Shown here in pieces: positions 35,498-45,027 of a DNA stretch of 64,000 nt; within the stretch, counting starts at the first letter, position 1, and every line of letters begins with the position of its first letter. Both the position numbers and the translations under genes were made by a program. Source of the DNA: RUG714 sp964623515 (GTDB lineage: Bacteria > Bacillota > Clostridia > Oscillospirales > Acutalibacteraceae); contig CAZURV010000002.1 in assembly GCA_964623515.1 (NCBI GenBank), positions 1 to 64,000 of the forward strand. Reading direction: 5' to 3'. Below the pieces are notes generated by a model. It ran no database searches. It worked only from the letters and a program-made list of their open reading frames with translations, and was not told the origin of the DNA.

Positions 35498-36571
35498 ATG
35501 AACAGTAACAATCATTTCCAAATTGAACAGAAGAATTTATACGATGGCATAACACCCGTGGAATATGATTCGTTTCAAGCGGCACAGCAGAGAGCCGCTG
35601 AAATAAAAGAAGCAAAAAAAGATTTACGATTCCTCGGAAATATGTCCGGTATGGCGATTATACTTTTCATTCTTTTCAACAGCTTTATCGGATTATTTCT
35701 TGTCAGTTTTAAAAACATATATGATTTATATTCAAATAATCCGGCATTTGAATCCGCAATGAATATCATCGCATCGTTCTTTTATATCGGCATACCGTTT
35801 GCAATTATAATGGGCTTAACAAAGATTAAACATAAAGACGTATGCTATGTTCCGCTCAGCAAACCTGATATAAAACGTACGCTTTTGTGTATCCCAATCG
35901 GCATGGCATTTTGTATGTTCGCAAATTTTGTAACGAATCTTATAACTATACTTTTCTCCTCTACCGGCGTAACGCTGACACAACCTGAAAGCCCTTCTGC
36001 CGACGCATACGGTGCGTTTGAAATCATCCTTTGTTTTTTAGGAACTGCAATTATGCCTGCTCTGATGGAAGAATTTGCACTCCGCGGCGCAATTCTTCAG
36101 CCCGCGAGAAAATACGGTACGGCTTTTGCAATCATTTCAAGTTCCGTCATTTTCGGAATTATGCATCAAAATATGATTCAAGCTCCCTTTGCCGCACTGG
36201 TAGGTCTTGGACTCGGATTTTTTGCGGTAAAAACAGGCAGTCTATGGGCTCCGATATTAATTCATTGCCTAAACAATGCTTATAGCGTTACCTCGGAAAT
36301 TATAAAAAACAGAGTTTCCGAAAACACGTTCAATACCATATTTTATGCCGCAACCGCAGTCATCATTGCGCTCGGAATTATTTCAGCCGTAATCCTTCTC
36401 ATTACCGATAAGAACTTTTTGAAACATGAAACATACGATATTTCGGATGGAAACGGTAAACTTTTAACAAAATTCCAAAAATTTTATTGTTATTTTTTAA
36501 ACGCACCTATGCTTATAAGCATAGCTATTATGATTATTACAACGGTTCAAACGGTGAAAATTAGTGGATAA
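35498..36571 (+). CDS. CPBP-family intramembrane metalloprotease
   Basis: 357 residues with about eight TM helices. Active-site motifs: EEFALRGAILQPARKYG, HQNMIQAPFAALVGL, and HCLNNAYS (Glu and His residues for zinc and catalysis). Bacterial CPBP (Abi/Rce1-like) proteins cleave membrane-embedded or lipidated substrates, sometimes in bacteriocin immunity. Ends in an 8-base overlap with tadA. Confidence 0.9.
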   Translation: MNSNNHFQIEQKNLYDGITPVEYDSFQAAQQRAAEIKEAKKDLRFLGNMSGMAIILFILFNSFIGLFLVSFKNIYDLYSNNPAFESAMNIIASFFYIGIPFAIIMGLTKIKHKDVCYVPLSKPDIKRTLLCIPIGMAFCMFANFVTNLITILFSSTGVTLTQPESPSADAYGAFEIILCFLGTAIMPALMEEFALRGAILQPARKYGTAFAIISSSVIFGIMHQNMIQAPFAALVGLGLGFFAVKTGSLWAPILIHCLNNAYSVTSEIIKNRVSENTFNTIFYAATAVIIALGIISAVILLITDKNFLKHETYDISDGNGKLLTKFQKFYCYFLNAPMLISIAIMIITTVQTVKISG

Positions 36572-37061
36572 TACGAAAGATAAAAAATATATGCGCATGG
36601 CGCTGGAACTTGCAAAGCGTTCTTATGACGAGGGAGAAGTGCCGGTCGGCGCGGTAATTGTTAAAGGCGATGACATTATAGCATGCGGAAGAAACCGCAG
36701 AGAAAGAGGAAAGAATGCTCTTTATCATGCCGAAATCGAAGCGATAAATGAAGCATGCAGAAATCTCGGTGGTTGGAGGCTCTTCCAATGTGATATTTAT
36801 GTTACTCTGGAACCATGCCCAATGTGCGCGGGAGCAATTATCAATTCCAGACTTCGCCGTTTGGTTTACGGCGCTAAAGATGAAAAAGCAGGTTCTGCAC
36901 AAAGCGTAATCAATCTTTTTGATTTTCCGTTTAATCATAAGCCGCAGATAACGTCAGGCATTATGGAAGACGAATGCAAAGATATTCTTTCTTCATTTTT
37001 TAAAAAACTCAGAGTCGAACAACTTCAAAAAAAAAGCAGAAAATGTTCCGAAGAAAAATAA
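36564..37061 (+). CDS. tadA: tRNA-specific adenosine-34 deaminase
   Basis: 165 residues. Zinc and catalytic motifs YHAEIEAI and EPCPMCAGAI; GEVPVGAVIV before them. Converts A34 of tRNA-Arg(ACG) to inosine. The GTG start overlapping the CPBP gene is used here; the ATG at the MRMALELAK position, nine codons on, is an alternative with a slightly better family fit. Confidence 0.92.
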   Translation: MDNTKDKKYMRMALELAKRSYDEGEVPVGAVIVKGDDIIACGRNRRERGKNALYHAEIEAINEACRNLGGWRLFQCDIYVTLEPCPMCAGAIINSRLRRLVYGAKDEKAGSAQSVINLFDFPFNHKPQITSGIMEDECKDILSSFFKKLRVEQLQKKSRKCSEEK

Positions 37062-37129
37062 TATCACTTTTTCATTAAAACTTAAACGTATATTGGTATA
37101 CGCGGAACAGAGGTAAAATATAATACATA

Positions 37130-37158
37130 TTGACAAATTCCTCAGCCATTGATATAAT
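37130..37158 (+). promoter_or_regulatory. Promoter of the lysine-riboswitch transcript
   Basis: TTGACA, 17 bases, TATAAT, both consensus; the start would fall a few bases before the riboswitch P1 stem. Confidence 0.9.
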
Positions 37159-37163
37159 CATTA

Positions 37164-37325
37164 AAGGATAGAGGTGCGGATTTCAACAGTAGCCCGGCAG
37201 AAAAGCGAATCGGCTTTCGGGCAAAAGGGGAATCCGCCGAAGCGGATGCCGTCGATTCACGACATTGCGCTGGTGCAAGGCAGAATATGTTTTGTACTGT
37301 CACCTGTGGTGGAGGGCTATCGTCA
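37164..37325 (+). promoter_or_regulatory. Lysine riboswitch (L box)
   Basis: Contains the L-box signature blocks: AGGATAGAGGTGCGG, AACAGTAGCCC, AAAAGGGGAATCCGCCGAAG and TACTGTCACCTGTGGTGGAG, with P1 closed by GATAG/CTATC. An intrinsic terminator follows at 37341-37368. In this family lysine binding favours the terminator, so the NhaC-like gene downstream is turned off when lysine is plentiful. Confidence 0.95.
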
Positions 37326-37340
37326 AAAAGACTTTGCGGT

Positions 37341-37368
37341 CATGGCGGTTTCCGCCATGGCTTTTTTA
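37341..37368 (+). terminator. Riboswitch expression-platform terminator
   Basis: CATGGCGG TTT CCGCCATGG followed by CTTTTTT, directly after the aptamer. Confidence 0.85.
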
Positions 37369-37450
37369 TTTAAAAATGCTCCGTCATTTAATCAGCATTC
37401 TGTTAATTAGATACGGAACACAAAAATCATATATTTTTGAGGAGGATATT

Positions 37451-39007
37451 ATGAACTTTGCGGGAACCTTGTGGGCTTTTCTGCCTGCACTGATTGCCAT
37501 CGCGCTTGCCCTGATTACCAAACAGGTTTATCTTTCCCTGTTTATCGGCATTTTCACCGGTGCAATGCTTTTGGCAAGCTTCAATCCAATTAACGCAATC
37601 ACAACCATTTTTTCCGTTATGAGCGAACAACTCGGCGGCAACGGAGGAATCCTTGTTTTTCTTGTTGTGCTTGGCATATTTGCCGTACTCATGGTAAAAA
37701 CAGGCGGTTCCAAGGCATACGGAGAATGGGGCGTTAAAAGGATTAAATCAAAGAAAGGTGCTTTGCTTTCAACTGTTTTGCTCGGATGCCTTATCTTTGT
37801 TGACGACTATTTCAACTGCCTTACAGTCGGTAGCGTTATGCGCCCGGTAACGGACAAGCATAAAATAAGCCGTGCCAAACTTGCTTACATCATTGACGCG
37901 ACCGCTGCACCGGTTTGCATCATTGCACCGATTTCTTCCTGGGCGGCTGCCGTTACGGGATTTTTAGGCTCAGACAGCGACGGAATTCTTGATTTCGTTA
38001 AAACGATACCGTTTAATCTTTATGCCGTTCTCACCATCGCAATGATGCTGGTGTTCATTCTTTTAAAACTGGATTTCGGCAAAATGAGGAAAAATGAAAT
38101 CAATGCCGAAAACGGAGATTTATTCTCAGGGCAGACAGATCTTCCCGTTTCTGACATCCAGGAAAAAGACAACACGAAAGGGAAAATATCCTATCTTGTT
38201 TTTCCGATTATCGTTCTCATTCTGTGTTGCGTAGGTAGCATGGCATACAACGGCTACATAGGGCTGGAAAAAAGCGGGAACCTGCTTGACTGGTTTTCCA
38301 ACTGCGATTCGGGACTTTCTCTTGCGGTAGGTTCAACAATTGCCCTGATTATTACAATCATCTATTATGCCTGTGTGAAAGCGCTCAGCTTCAAGGAATG
38401 TATGAACAGTCTTACCGAAGGCTTCAAATCAATGGTTCCCGCGATTCTGATTCTCGTTTTTGCATGGACGCTCTGTGCAATTATGGGCGCAAAAGGCGGG
38501 AATCTTGACGCACAGAAGTTTGTTGAAACGCATGTAACGGCTCAAAATATGACACTTGGAATTATACCGGCTGTATTCTTTGTGCTTGCGTGCATCATCA
38601 GCTTTTCAACGGGAACGTCTTGGGGCACTTTCGGCGTGCTGATTCCAATTTCTCTTTCCGTTATGAACAGCGCTTCACCATCCATGCTTTATCTTACCAT
38701 GGCTGCAGTTCTTTCCGGTGCAGTATTCGGAGATCACGTTTCGCCGATTTCAGATACTACGATTATGGCAAGCTCCGGCGCACAGTGCAATCATATTGAC
38801 CACGTAAAAACACAGCTCCCTTATGCGGGACTCGTTGCAGTTATTGCTTTTGTTTCCTATATAATTTCAGGATTCATCACAAGCCAAAACGTTTCTTACG
38901 GTATCAGCGTAGCCGTTACGCTCGGAAGCGGAGCAGTTATATTTGCTGTAGCCGTTGTTGTTTTAAAACTTATTGTTTCTAAACAAGATAAAAAAGTACA
39001 GCAGTAA
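37451..39007 (+). CDS. NhaC-family transporter, likely lysine transporter (LysW-type)
   Basis: 518 residues with about 12 TM helices. NhaC-superfamily blocks: LFVDDYFNCLTVGSVMRPVTDKH, ISFSTGTSWGTFGVLIP and AVFGDHVSPISDTTIMASSGAQCNHIDHV. NhaC proteins exchange Na+ and H+, but L-box-controlled members have been predicted to transport lysine (the LysW group). The riboswitch here supports that. GGAGG before the 37451 ATG; the longer frame would include the riboswitch. Followed by repeat A copy 2 and a strong terminator. Confidence 0.9.
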   Translation: MNFAGTLWAFLPALIAIALALITKQVYLSLFIGIFTGAMLLASFNPINAITTIFSVMSEQLGGNGGILVFLVVLGIFAVLMVKTGGSKAYGEWGVKRIKSKKGALLSTVLLGCLIFVDDYFNCLTVGSVMRPVTDKHKISRAKLAYIIDATAAPVCIIAPISSWAAAVTGFLGSDSDGILDFVKTIPFNLYAVLTIAMMLVFILLKLDFGKMRKNEINAENGDLFSGQTDLPVSDIQEKDNTKGKISYLVFPIIVLILCCVGSMAYNGYIGLEKSGNLLDWFSNCDSGLSLAVGSTIALIITIIYYACVKALSFKECMNSLTEGFKSMVPAILILVFAWTLCAIMGAKGGNLDAQKFVETHVTAQNMTLGIIPAVFFVLACIISFSTGTSWGTFGVLIPISLSVMNSASPSMLYLTMAAVLSGAVFGDHVSPISDTTIMASSGAQCNHIDHVKTQLPYAGLVAVIAFVSYIISGFITSQNVSYGISVAVTLGSGAVIFAVAVVVLKLIVSKQDKKVQQ

Positions 39008-39023
39008 GTAAAATAATCAAATA

Positions 39024-39197
39024 TTTAAATCGGAGCAGTGCTCCATCAAGCTCGCTTGAAACGGGGCTTGCGAACGATTGCAACTTGCGCAGGGAGCGTT
39101 TGCTCCTCAGAATTTCAGCGGGAGATTATCACTCCCGCTGAAATTCTGAAATGGACTCCGCCGTCTAAAAGGCGGAGTCCATCGGCGAATAAGTTAT
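39024..39197 (+). repeat. Multi-hairpin intergenic repeat family A, copy 2
   Basis: Rightward copy, very similar to 10421-10593 reversed. Hairpins include GGAGCAGTGCTCC; CAAGCTCGCTTG; a 17-bp stem around CAGAATTTCAGCGGGAG; and an 11-bp stem TGGACTCCGCC/GGCGGAGTCCA. Starts 16 bases after the transporter stop and is followed by a terminator. Confidence 0.85.
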
Positions 39198-39204
39198 TAC
39201 ATAT

Positions 39205-39250
39205 AATCCCCTTATCAAAATACCACATAGGATTTGATAAGGGGATTTTT
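39205..39250 (+). terminator. Terminator after the lysine transporter
   Basis: AATCCCCTTATCAAA, loop, TTTGATAAGGGGATTTTT: 15-bp perfect stem. Confidence 0.95.
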
Positions 39251-39530
39251 ACTTGCTAAAGCCAATAGAATAAAAAAATAGTATTTGATTTTTGTTATTG
39301 AAAATCTTGAAAGGTAAAAATCCTTGTAAATACTGACTTTTTCGCCCATTGAAGCACCAAAAATAACAACGGCTTTTGACACTTTGGCGGCCCGTCTTTA
39401 CAAAACCAACTTTTACGGCAATATGAGAAGATGCAAGCGAAACGGAAAAGCCATTGAAAATACAGGCTTTTCCTCCCTTCTATAAACACTTGCAAGAAGT
39501 AATAAGACGGGTTTCGTCTGTAAAATCGAT
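39251..39530. other. Unassigned intergenic stretch
   Basis: Nothing recognised. Fragments open in several frames on both strands (for example 39295-39495 on the minus strand) but without ribosome sites; may be a decayed element. Confidence 0.35.
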
Positions 39531-39537
39531 AAAAAAT

Positions 39538-39563
39538 AAAGACCTTGTTTCATCAAGGTCTTT
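39538..39563 (-). terminator. Terminator of the PHP-TSCPD operon
   Basis: AAAGACCTTG TTTCAT CAAGGTCTTT, a 10-bp palindrome with T-rich flanks, about 50 bases past the TSCPD stop. Confidence 0.7.
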
Positions 39564-39610
39564 AACAGTTTACATAAAATTTGAACACGTTTTTCCGAAC
39601 AGACAAACGA

Positions 39611-39862
39611 TTATTTTTTCTCCGCGAGCGCCTGTTTAAGGGCGAGGGAAAGCTGGTCAGGGCAACTTGTTCCCCTGCCGCCGCAGTCAATTCCCTGTAT
39701 TTTCTTTATGGCATCTTCGGCTTTCATTCCCAAAACAAGCCTGCATATTCCTTGCGTATTGCCGCCACAGCCGCCTATAATTTCACAATTTGTAATGATA
39801 TGGCTGTCGTCCAGCTCAACATTCATCAGCTGTGAACACACGCCTTTCGGTCTGTAATACAT
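39611..39862 (-). CDS. TSCPD-domain small protein
   Basis: 83 residues with GVCSQLMNVELDDSHI, GGCGGNTQGI, IDCGGRGTSCPDQLSLAL: the TIGR03905/TSCPD pattern, also seen at the end of some ribonucleotide reductases. Four-plus Cys suggest metal or nucleotide binding. Function unknown. The ATG follows CGGAGG and lies four bases after the PHP gene. Confidence 0.85.
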   Translation of the reverse strand: MYYRPKGVCSQLMNVELDDSHIITNCEIIGGCGGNTQGICRLVLGMKAEDAIKKIQGIDCGGRGTSCPDQLSLALKQALAEKK

Positions 39863-39866
39863 ATTG

Positions 39867-40766
39867 TTATCCTCCGTTAAAACTATCAATCACTCCCCGG
39901 TCGGCGGCTTTTTCCGCTTTGCGCTTAGCTCTTTTAATCTTTGCTTTATAGCCCAAAAGTTCATTCACTTTCGCCTCGGGCACTTCAATTTCACCGAGGC
40001 GGGCATGGTGCGCGGAATTATACCCGTGAAAGTCGCTTCCTCCTGTAACGAGAAGCTTATGCTTTTTTGCATATGCAAGTATTGATTCGGTTTCTTTCGC
40101 CGTACAGGACGGATGCCATGCCTCTGCGCCTGCAAGTCCTTTTTCAACAAGCTCATCCAGCAGTTCCATGCTGTTATATAAATACGGATGCGCAAGCACA
40201 GGTATTCCGCCGGCGCCGAGAATTTCTTCCAAAACTTCAAAAACATCGGGGTATTTAATAGGAACAGATATATTATTTTCTCCTTTTTCAACAAATAGTT
40301 CCTTAAATGTTTCGCCGTAAATTGAATCGGCATGCCCGATATCCATTAATGCTTTCATAATATGCTGCTTATAAATGTTTGTAGAGCCTGTTCCGCATTT
40401 TTTAATATAATCCGCTGTAACCGGAAATCGGCTTGTTGCCTGCACCATCATAATCGTTCCGGCTCTTTTGCGGGCAAGATTTATTCTTCTGCAAAGTCCT
40501 TCCAATCTGTCCGGAGAATCCGGCATATAACACAGCAGATGAACTTTTCTTTCTCTCTTTGAATCCCAGCAGCTAAATTCAACGCCGGGAATAACCGTAA
40601 TCCCGTATCTTCTCCCAATTATTGCTGCCCTGACGGTTCCCGCAAGCGTATCGTGGTCTGTTATGGCAATGGTATCAACCCCGCTTTTTTTTGCAACCTG
40701 AATAATTTCTTCAATTCCCAGCGTACCATCTGACAGCATTGTGTGGCAATGCAAATCTGCCCTCAT
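39867..40766 (-). CDS. PHP-domain phosphoesterase
   Basis: 299 residues. PHP motifs: DLHCHTMLSDGT, TDHDTLAGT, PGVEFSCWD, LAHPYLY and GGSDFHGYN, the metal-binding His/Asp set. The family includes nucleoside 3',5'-bisphosphate phosphatase and other phosphoesterases. The ATG follows GGAG; the longer frame is unconserved. Heads a two-gene operon with the TSCPD gene. Confidence 0.88.
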   Translation of the reverse strand: MRADLHCHTMLSDGTLGIEEIIQVAKKSGVDTIAITDHDTLAGTVRAAIIGRRYGITVIPGVEFSCWDSKRERKVHLLCYMPDSPDRLEGLCRRINLARKRAGTIMMVQATSRFPVTADYIKKCGTGSTNIYKQHIMKALMDIGHADSIYGETFKELFVEKGENNISVPIKYPDVFEVLEEILGAGGIPVLAHPYLYNSMELLDELVEKGLAGAEAWHPSCTAKETESILAYAKKHKLLVTGGSDFHGYNSAHHARLGEIEVPEAKVNELLGYKAKIKRAKRKAEKAADRGVIDSFNGG

Positions 40767-41027
40767 ATTTTTCTCCATCTCTTCCATCATTCTTGGCTTA
40801 AAACAGCCGATTTCATGCTTTTTCAATAAAGGATTAACCATAGATTTAAATTATTCGAAATTAACCCAATCTATTTTTATTATACATTATGAACGAACAT
40901 TTTTCAACCTTTTTGTTAAAACCTCCCAAATTTTCTGCTTTTATCCTCGTTTGTGCAAATTCTCCGTACTTGAAAAAAACTGCATTGCAATGTATAATAA
41001 AATTTAATGTTTTTGTGAGGGATAAAA

Positions 41028-41564
41028 ATGAAAAAAATTTTTTGTCTGCTTTTATGTTTTATTTTTCTTTTTGTGATAAGCGGATGTAAAAAAGAAAAAG
41101 AGGTTAACCTGACCTGCCGTCAGATTGTTGACGTAATCAAAAATGCTTACGGAAGCGCCTATACTCCTAACGCACCGATTCCCGATGAGGTTTTGAGCAC
41201 CGATTTCGGGCTTGTTCTTTCGGATATTGACAGTTATTACGGCGAAATGCCGCAGATAGGCTATGTTTCTGACCGCATAGTCGTTGTCAAGGCATCGGAC
41301 GGAAAAGCCGAAACCGTGGCCGAAAGCTTTAACCAGGCCAAAAAAGAATTTTTAAAAGATAATATGCAGTATTCAAATTCCGCAAAAGTGAAAAGCGCCG
41401 TTATCCTTACAAAAGATAATTATGTATGCTTTTTCATGCTCGGCGAAAATTATCCGCAAACGCAGATCGGCGAAGAAGAAACCGAGGAAGAGGCGCAGTT
41501 TTACAACCGACAGATTCAAATCGGAATCAATGCCTGGAACAGCATATTTTATGAGTCAATTTAG
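41028..41564 (+). CDS. DUF4358-like lipoprotein
   Basis: 178 residues. Lipobox VISGC (Cys20) after a hydrophobic leader, then RQIVDVIKNAYGSAYTPNAPI and a C-terminal acidic tail. The pattern fits DUF4358, found in clostridia, role unknown. GAGGG before the ATG, TATAAT-like sequence at about 41000. Surface-anchored. Confidence 0.7.
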   Translation: MKKIFCLLLCFIFLFVISGCKKEKEVNLTCRQIVDVIKNAYGSAYTPNAPIPDEVLSTDFGLVLSDIDSYYGEMPQIGYVSDRIVVVKASDGKAETVAESFNQAKKEFLKDNMQYSNSAKVKSAVILTKDNYVCFFMLGENYPQTQIGEEETEEEAQFYNRQIQIGINAWNSIFYESI

Positions 41565-41629
41565 TATTTTATCAAACGTTTCCATTTTCAACTCAATCAA
41601 ATTATAAATACTTCATTTCCAATCATCAT

Positions 41630-41688
41630 CAACTATGGTTTAACTGTTGTAAAACAATAGTTGACATAATCAGACAAACTGTTATAAT
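41630..41688 (+). promoter_or_regulatory. Promoter with overlapping inverted repeat
   Basis: TTGACA (41661-41666), 16 bases, TATAAT (41683-41688). CAACTATGGTTT...AAAACAATAGTTG at 41630-41663 forms an imperfect inverted repeat that touches the -35. It drives the polysaccharide deacetylase gene; the repeat could be an operator. Confidence 0.6.
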
Positions 41689-41771
41689 TATCGTGTATAA
41701 AACCGTCCCCATTCCTATATAATAATGTTTTGAAGAATAAATTCAGGTTTGCTCTTTTGAGGATGAAAAAT

Positions 41772-43013
41772 ATGAAACATAAAAATAAAACAAGAGTTTT
41801 TTTAGTACTGATATGTATTATACTTGCACTTGCCGCATTTCTTACGCTGTGCCGCTTTGTTCTCTTCAAAGATTTTTTTGATGCTTACCTTGCTGTCCCG
41901 GGAATCACATTAAAAGGCGATAATCCGATGAAAGCGGAAGCCGGCACAGAATATGAGGAACCCGGATATACAGGAACCGTGCAGGGCGAAGATTCCTCGC
42001 AAGACGTTGTTGTGGACCGTTCGGAACTGGATATGAAAAAGCTTGGCACTTATTCGGTGAAATACACGTTAAGCAATGCAAAAGGCAGAAATACAATTAC
42101 GGTGACGCGCACCGTAACCGTTGAGGATAACACGCCTCCGGTAATAACAATTAACGGCGATACAAAAGTGCAGAAATATATAGGCGACGAATATAAAGAA
42201 TACGGTGCGACTGTAAAAGATAATCTGGACGGTGACATCAGCAACAAAGTTAAAATTTCCGGTACAGTGGATATGAACGAAGCCGGTGAATATACAATCC
42301 TATATACGGCGCAGGATTCATCGGGCAACAAAGCGCAGGCAAAAAGGACAGTAACCGTAAGGCGAGTAAATTCAGGCAAACCGGTTTATCTCACGTTTGA
42401 CGATGGTCCGAGCTCAAATACGGAAGAAATACTGGATATATTAAAAGAATATGATGCGCACGCTACGTTTTTTATTATCGGTCAAAATATTCCGGGTAAC
42501 GAAAATCTGATTAAACGTATGGTTTCGGAAGGACATACGCTTGCCGTTCACACCGACTGCCATGATTATGCTGTTATTTATAAAAGTACGGACGCTTTTT
42601 GGTCTGACAATGAAAAAACAAGAGACAGAATAAAAAAAATAACGGGAAAAACTTGCTCTTTAATGCGCTTCCCGGGCGGAGCATCAAACACCATCAGCGC
42701 AAATTACTGCAAAGGAATTATGACCAAGCTTACAAGTCAGACCGCGTCGCACGGATATGAATATTTTGACTGGAACATTTCCTCGGGAGACGCTGAAAGC
42801 AATCTTGCCTCTGTGGATACAATATATCAAAACGTTATGACGGGAATTAGATATAATTATGACACACCCGTTGTGCTGATGCATGACGCGGCGGCAAAAA
42901 CCACAACGCCGAAAGCGCTGAAAAAAATACTTAAAGCTGCTAAAGAAGAAGGATATTCCTTTGAAGCTCTGGATACGGCGACCGAGCCGGTGCACCACAA
43001 TATAAATAATTAA
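41772..43013 (+). CDS. Polysaccharide deacetylase with two Ig-like (DUF5011) domains
   Basis: 413 residues. An N-terminal TM anchor, two DUF5011-type Ig-like repeats (about 45-120 and 125-205, each ending ...TVTV), then a NodB domain with YLTFDDGPSS, HTLAVHTDCHDY and RFPGGASN: the Asp/His metal site and catalytic residues of carbohydrate esterase family 4. It likely deacetylates GlcNAc/MurNAc of peptidoglycan at the cell surface, increasing lysozyme resistance. The 41772 ATG follows GAGG; a TTG 14 codons earlier is an alternative. Confidence 0.9.
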   Translation: MKHKNKTRVFLVLICIILALAAFLTLCRFVLFKDFFDAYLAVPGITLKGDNPMKAEAGTEYEEPGYTGTVQGEDSSQDVVVDRSELDMKKLGTYSVKYTLSNAKGRNTITVTRTVTVEDNTPPVITINGDTKVQKYIGDEYKEYGATVKDNLDGDISNKVKISGTVDMNEAGEYTILYTAQDSSGNKAQAKRTVTVRRVNSGKPVYLTFDDGPSSNTEEILDILKEYDAHATFFIIGQNIPGNENLIKRMVSEGHTLAVHTDCHDYAVIYKSTDAFWSDNEKTRDRIKKITGKTCSLMRFPGGASNTISANYCKGIMTKLTSQTASHGYEYFDWNISSGDAESNLASVDTIYQNVMTGIRYNYDTPVVLMHDAAAKTTTPKALKKILKAAKEEGYSFEALDTATEPVHHNINN

Positions 43014-43020
43014 AAATTTA

Positions 43021-43062
43021 AACCGCCTGGCCTTTTTGGAATAAAAGCGCCAAGGCGGTCTT
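43021..43062 (+). terminator. Terminator after the deacetylase gene
   Basis: AACCGCCTGGC ... GCGCCAAGGCGGT with T-rich tail CTTTCCTTTTT, ten bases after the stop. Confidence 0.7.
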
Positions 43063-43142
43063 TCCTTTTTAACGAATGGCCTAAAGAATCGGCTCTGAAT
43101 TGTAAAGTATTCCCGCATATACCGCCTTTAGCAATAAAAAAC

Positions 43143-43172
43143 AACGTCCTTCGTCTGTCAGGCGAAGGATGT
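43143..43172 (-). terminator. Terminator of the long leftward operon
   Basis: On the minus strand ACATCCTTCGCC ... CGAAGGACGTT followed by GTTTTTT, about 20 bases past the typA stop. Confidence 0.85.
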
Positions 43173-43191
43173 CTTACTTTTTTACTATCGT

Positions 43192-45012
43192 TTATTTTCT
43201 GAACTGCTGTTTCATCCGCTGTTCTTTTGACAGAATAACTTTTCTAAGCCGCATGCTTTTAGGTGTAATTTCAAGCAATTCGTCATCGTTTAGAAATTCC
43301 ATGCACTGCTCCAGCGATAAATTCCTAGGCGGCACAAGCCTTAATGCCTCGTCGGATCCGGACGCGCGGGTATTGGTGGCATGCTTTTTTTTGCACACAT
43401 TGCAGACTATATCATCTGATTTTGCACACTCGCCCACAATCATACCCTCATATACCTCAACGCCGGGGCCGATAAAAAGTTCGCCTCTGTCCTGTGTATT
43501 CCATAAACCGTACGCACAGCTTTCTCCCGTTTCATGCGCCACGATTGAACCGCGTTTCCTCTGTTCAATATCTCCCTTATATTCCTCATACCCGTCAAAA
43601 AGCTGATTCATAATGCCGTTTCCATTGGTATCCGTCATAAATTCACTGCGATAACCGATAAGTCCTCTTGACGGAATACGGAACTCAACATGCGTCATGC
43701 CGCCGTTCCGTGCATCCATATTAACAAGCTCGCCTTTTCTTGAACCGAGCTTTTCCATTACGGAACCGACATATTTCTCCGGAACTTCAATAATCAGGAG
43801 TTCCATAGGTTCGAGCTTCTTTCCGTTTTCATCTCTCTTGAAAATAACTTTAGGCCTTGAAACCTGAAACTCATATCCCTCTCTGCGCATAGTTTCAATC
43901 AGAATGGACAAAGAAAGCTCTCCGCGCCCCGAAACTTTGAATGTATCCGTACTGTCCGTTTCCTCAACACGCATGGAAATGTTTGTTTCAACTTCTTTGA
44001 ACAGTCTGTCTCTTAAATTTCTTGATGTAACATATTTGCCCTCGCGACCGGCAAAAGGACTGTTATTTACGATAAAATTCATAGAAAGAGTAGGCTCATC
44101 AATCTTAACGAACGGCAAAGCTTCCACGCATTCGGGATCGCATGCCGTTTCTCCGATATTTAAATCGGATAAGCCGGCAACCGCAATAAGGTCTCCGAAC
44201 TGCGCATCCGAAACCTCAACTCTTTTCAAACCGTCAAACTGATATAATTTTGTCAAACGTACATTCTCCGTCGTTCCGTCTGTTTTGCATAAAACCGCCG
44301 GCGTTCCCTGTGCAAAGCGTCCTCTTTCCACACGGCCTACCCCTATACGTCCCAAATATTCATCATATTCAATGTTAGAAAAGAGAATCTGAAACGGTCC
44401 GTTCAAATCACCGTCGGGAGCGGGAATCTCTCTTAGTATAGCGTCCAAAAGCGGGCGCATATCCCCGCTTCGGACAGTGCTGTCCGTGCCGGAATATCCC
44501 TCTCGGGAGCTTGCATAAATTACGGGAAATTCTATCTGCGAATCATCTGCGCCGAGCTCTATAAACAAGTCCAAAACCTCATCAACCACCTCATCCGGGC
44601 GGGCGCCGTCCCTGTCTATTTTATTCACAACAACAAGCACTTTCTTTCCCAGCCCCAGAGCCTTTTTAAGCACAAAGCGCGTCTGCGGCATACAGCCTTC
44701 AAACGCGTCTACCAGCAGAACAACGCCGTCAACCATCATAAGTATGCGTTCAACTTCTCCGCCGAAATCGGCATGACCGGGTGTATCCACTATATTTATT
44801 TTCGTGTTCTTATACCAAACGGCGGTATTCTTAGACAGAATCGTGATTCCTCTTTCCCGTTCAAGATCATTGGAATCCATCACTCTGTCCTGCACCTGTT
44901 CATTATCACGGAAAATTCCGCTCTGTTTCAAAAGCTCGTCAACCAACGTTGTTTTTCCGTGGTCAACGTGCGCTATAATTGCAATATTTCTTATTCCTTC
45001 TCTTTTTGCCAA
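43192..45012 (-). CDS. typA: Ribosome-associated GTPase TypA/BipA
   Basis: 606 residues. GTPase boxes AHVDHGKTTLVDELL, RGITI, DTPGHADFGGEV and NKID, then the EF-G-like and C-terminal domains. Acts on the ribosome during 50S assembly and stress adaptation. Last gene of the leftward run that begins at rlmB; ends in a clear terminator. Normal length. Confidence 0.97.
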   Translation of the reverse strand: MAKREGIRNIAIIAHVDHGKTTLVDELLKQSGIFRDNEQVQDRVMDSNDLERERGITILSKNTAVWYKNTKINIVDTPGHADFGGEVERILMMVDGVVLLVDAFEGCMPQTRFVLKKALGLGKKVLVVVNKIDRDGARPDEVVDEVLDLFIELGADDSQIEFPVIYASSREGYSGTDSTVRSGDMRPLLDAILREIPAPDGDLNGPFQILFSNIEYDEYLGRIGVGRVERGRFAQGTPAVLCKTDGTTENVRLTKLYQFDGLKRVEVSDAQFGDLIAVAGLSDLNIGETACDPECVEALPFVKIDEPTLSMNFIVNNSPFAGREGKYVTSRNLRDRLFKEVETNISMRVEETDSTDTFKVSGRGELSLSILIETMRREGYEFQVSRPKVIFKRDENGKKLEPMELLIIEVPEKYVGSVMEKLGSRKGELVNMDARNGGMTHVEFRIPSRGLIGYRSEFMTDTNGNGIMNQLFDGYEEYKGDIEQRKRGSIVAHETGESCAYGLWNTQDRGELFIGPGVEVYEGMIVGECAKSDDIVCNVCKKKHATNTRASGSDEALRLVPPRNLSLEQCMEFLNDDELLEITPKSMRLRKVILSKEQRMKQQFRK

Positions 45013-45027
45013 AATGATTCACCTTAC

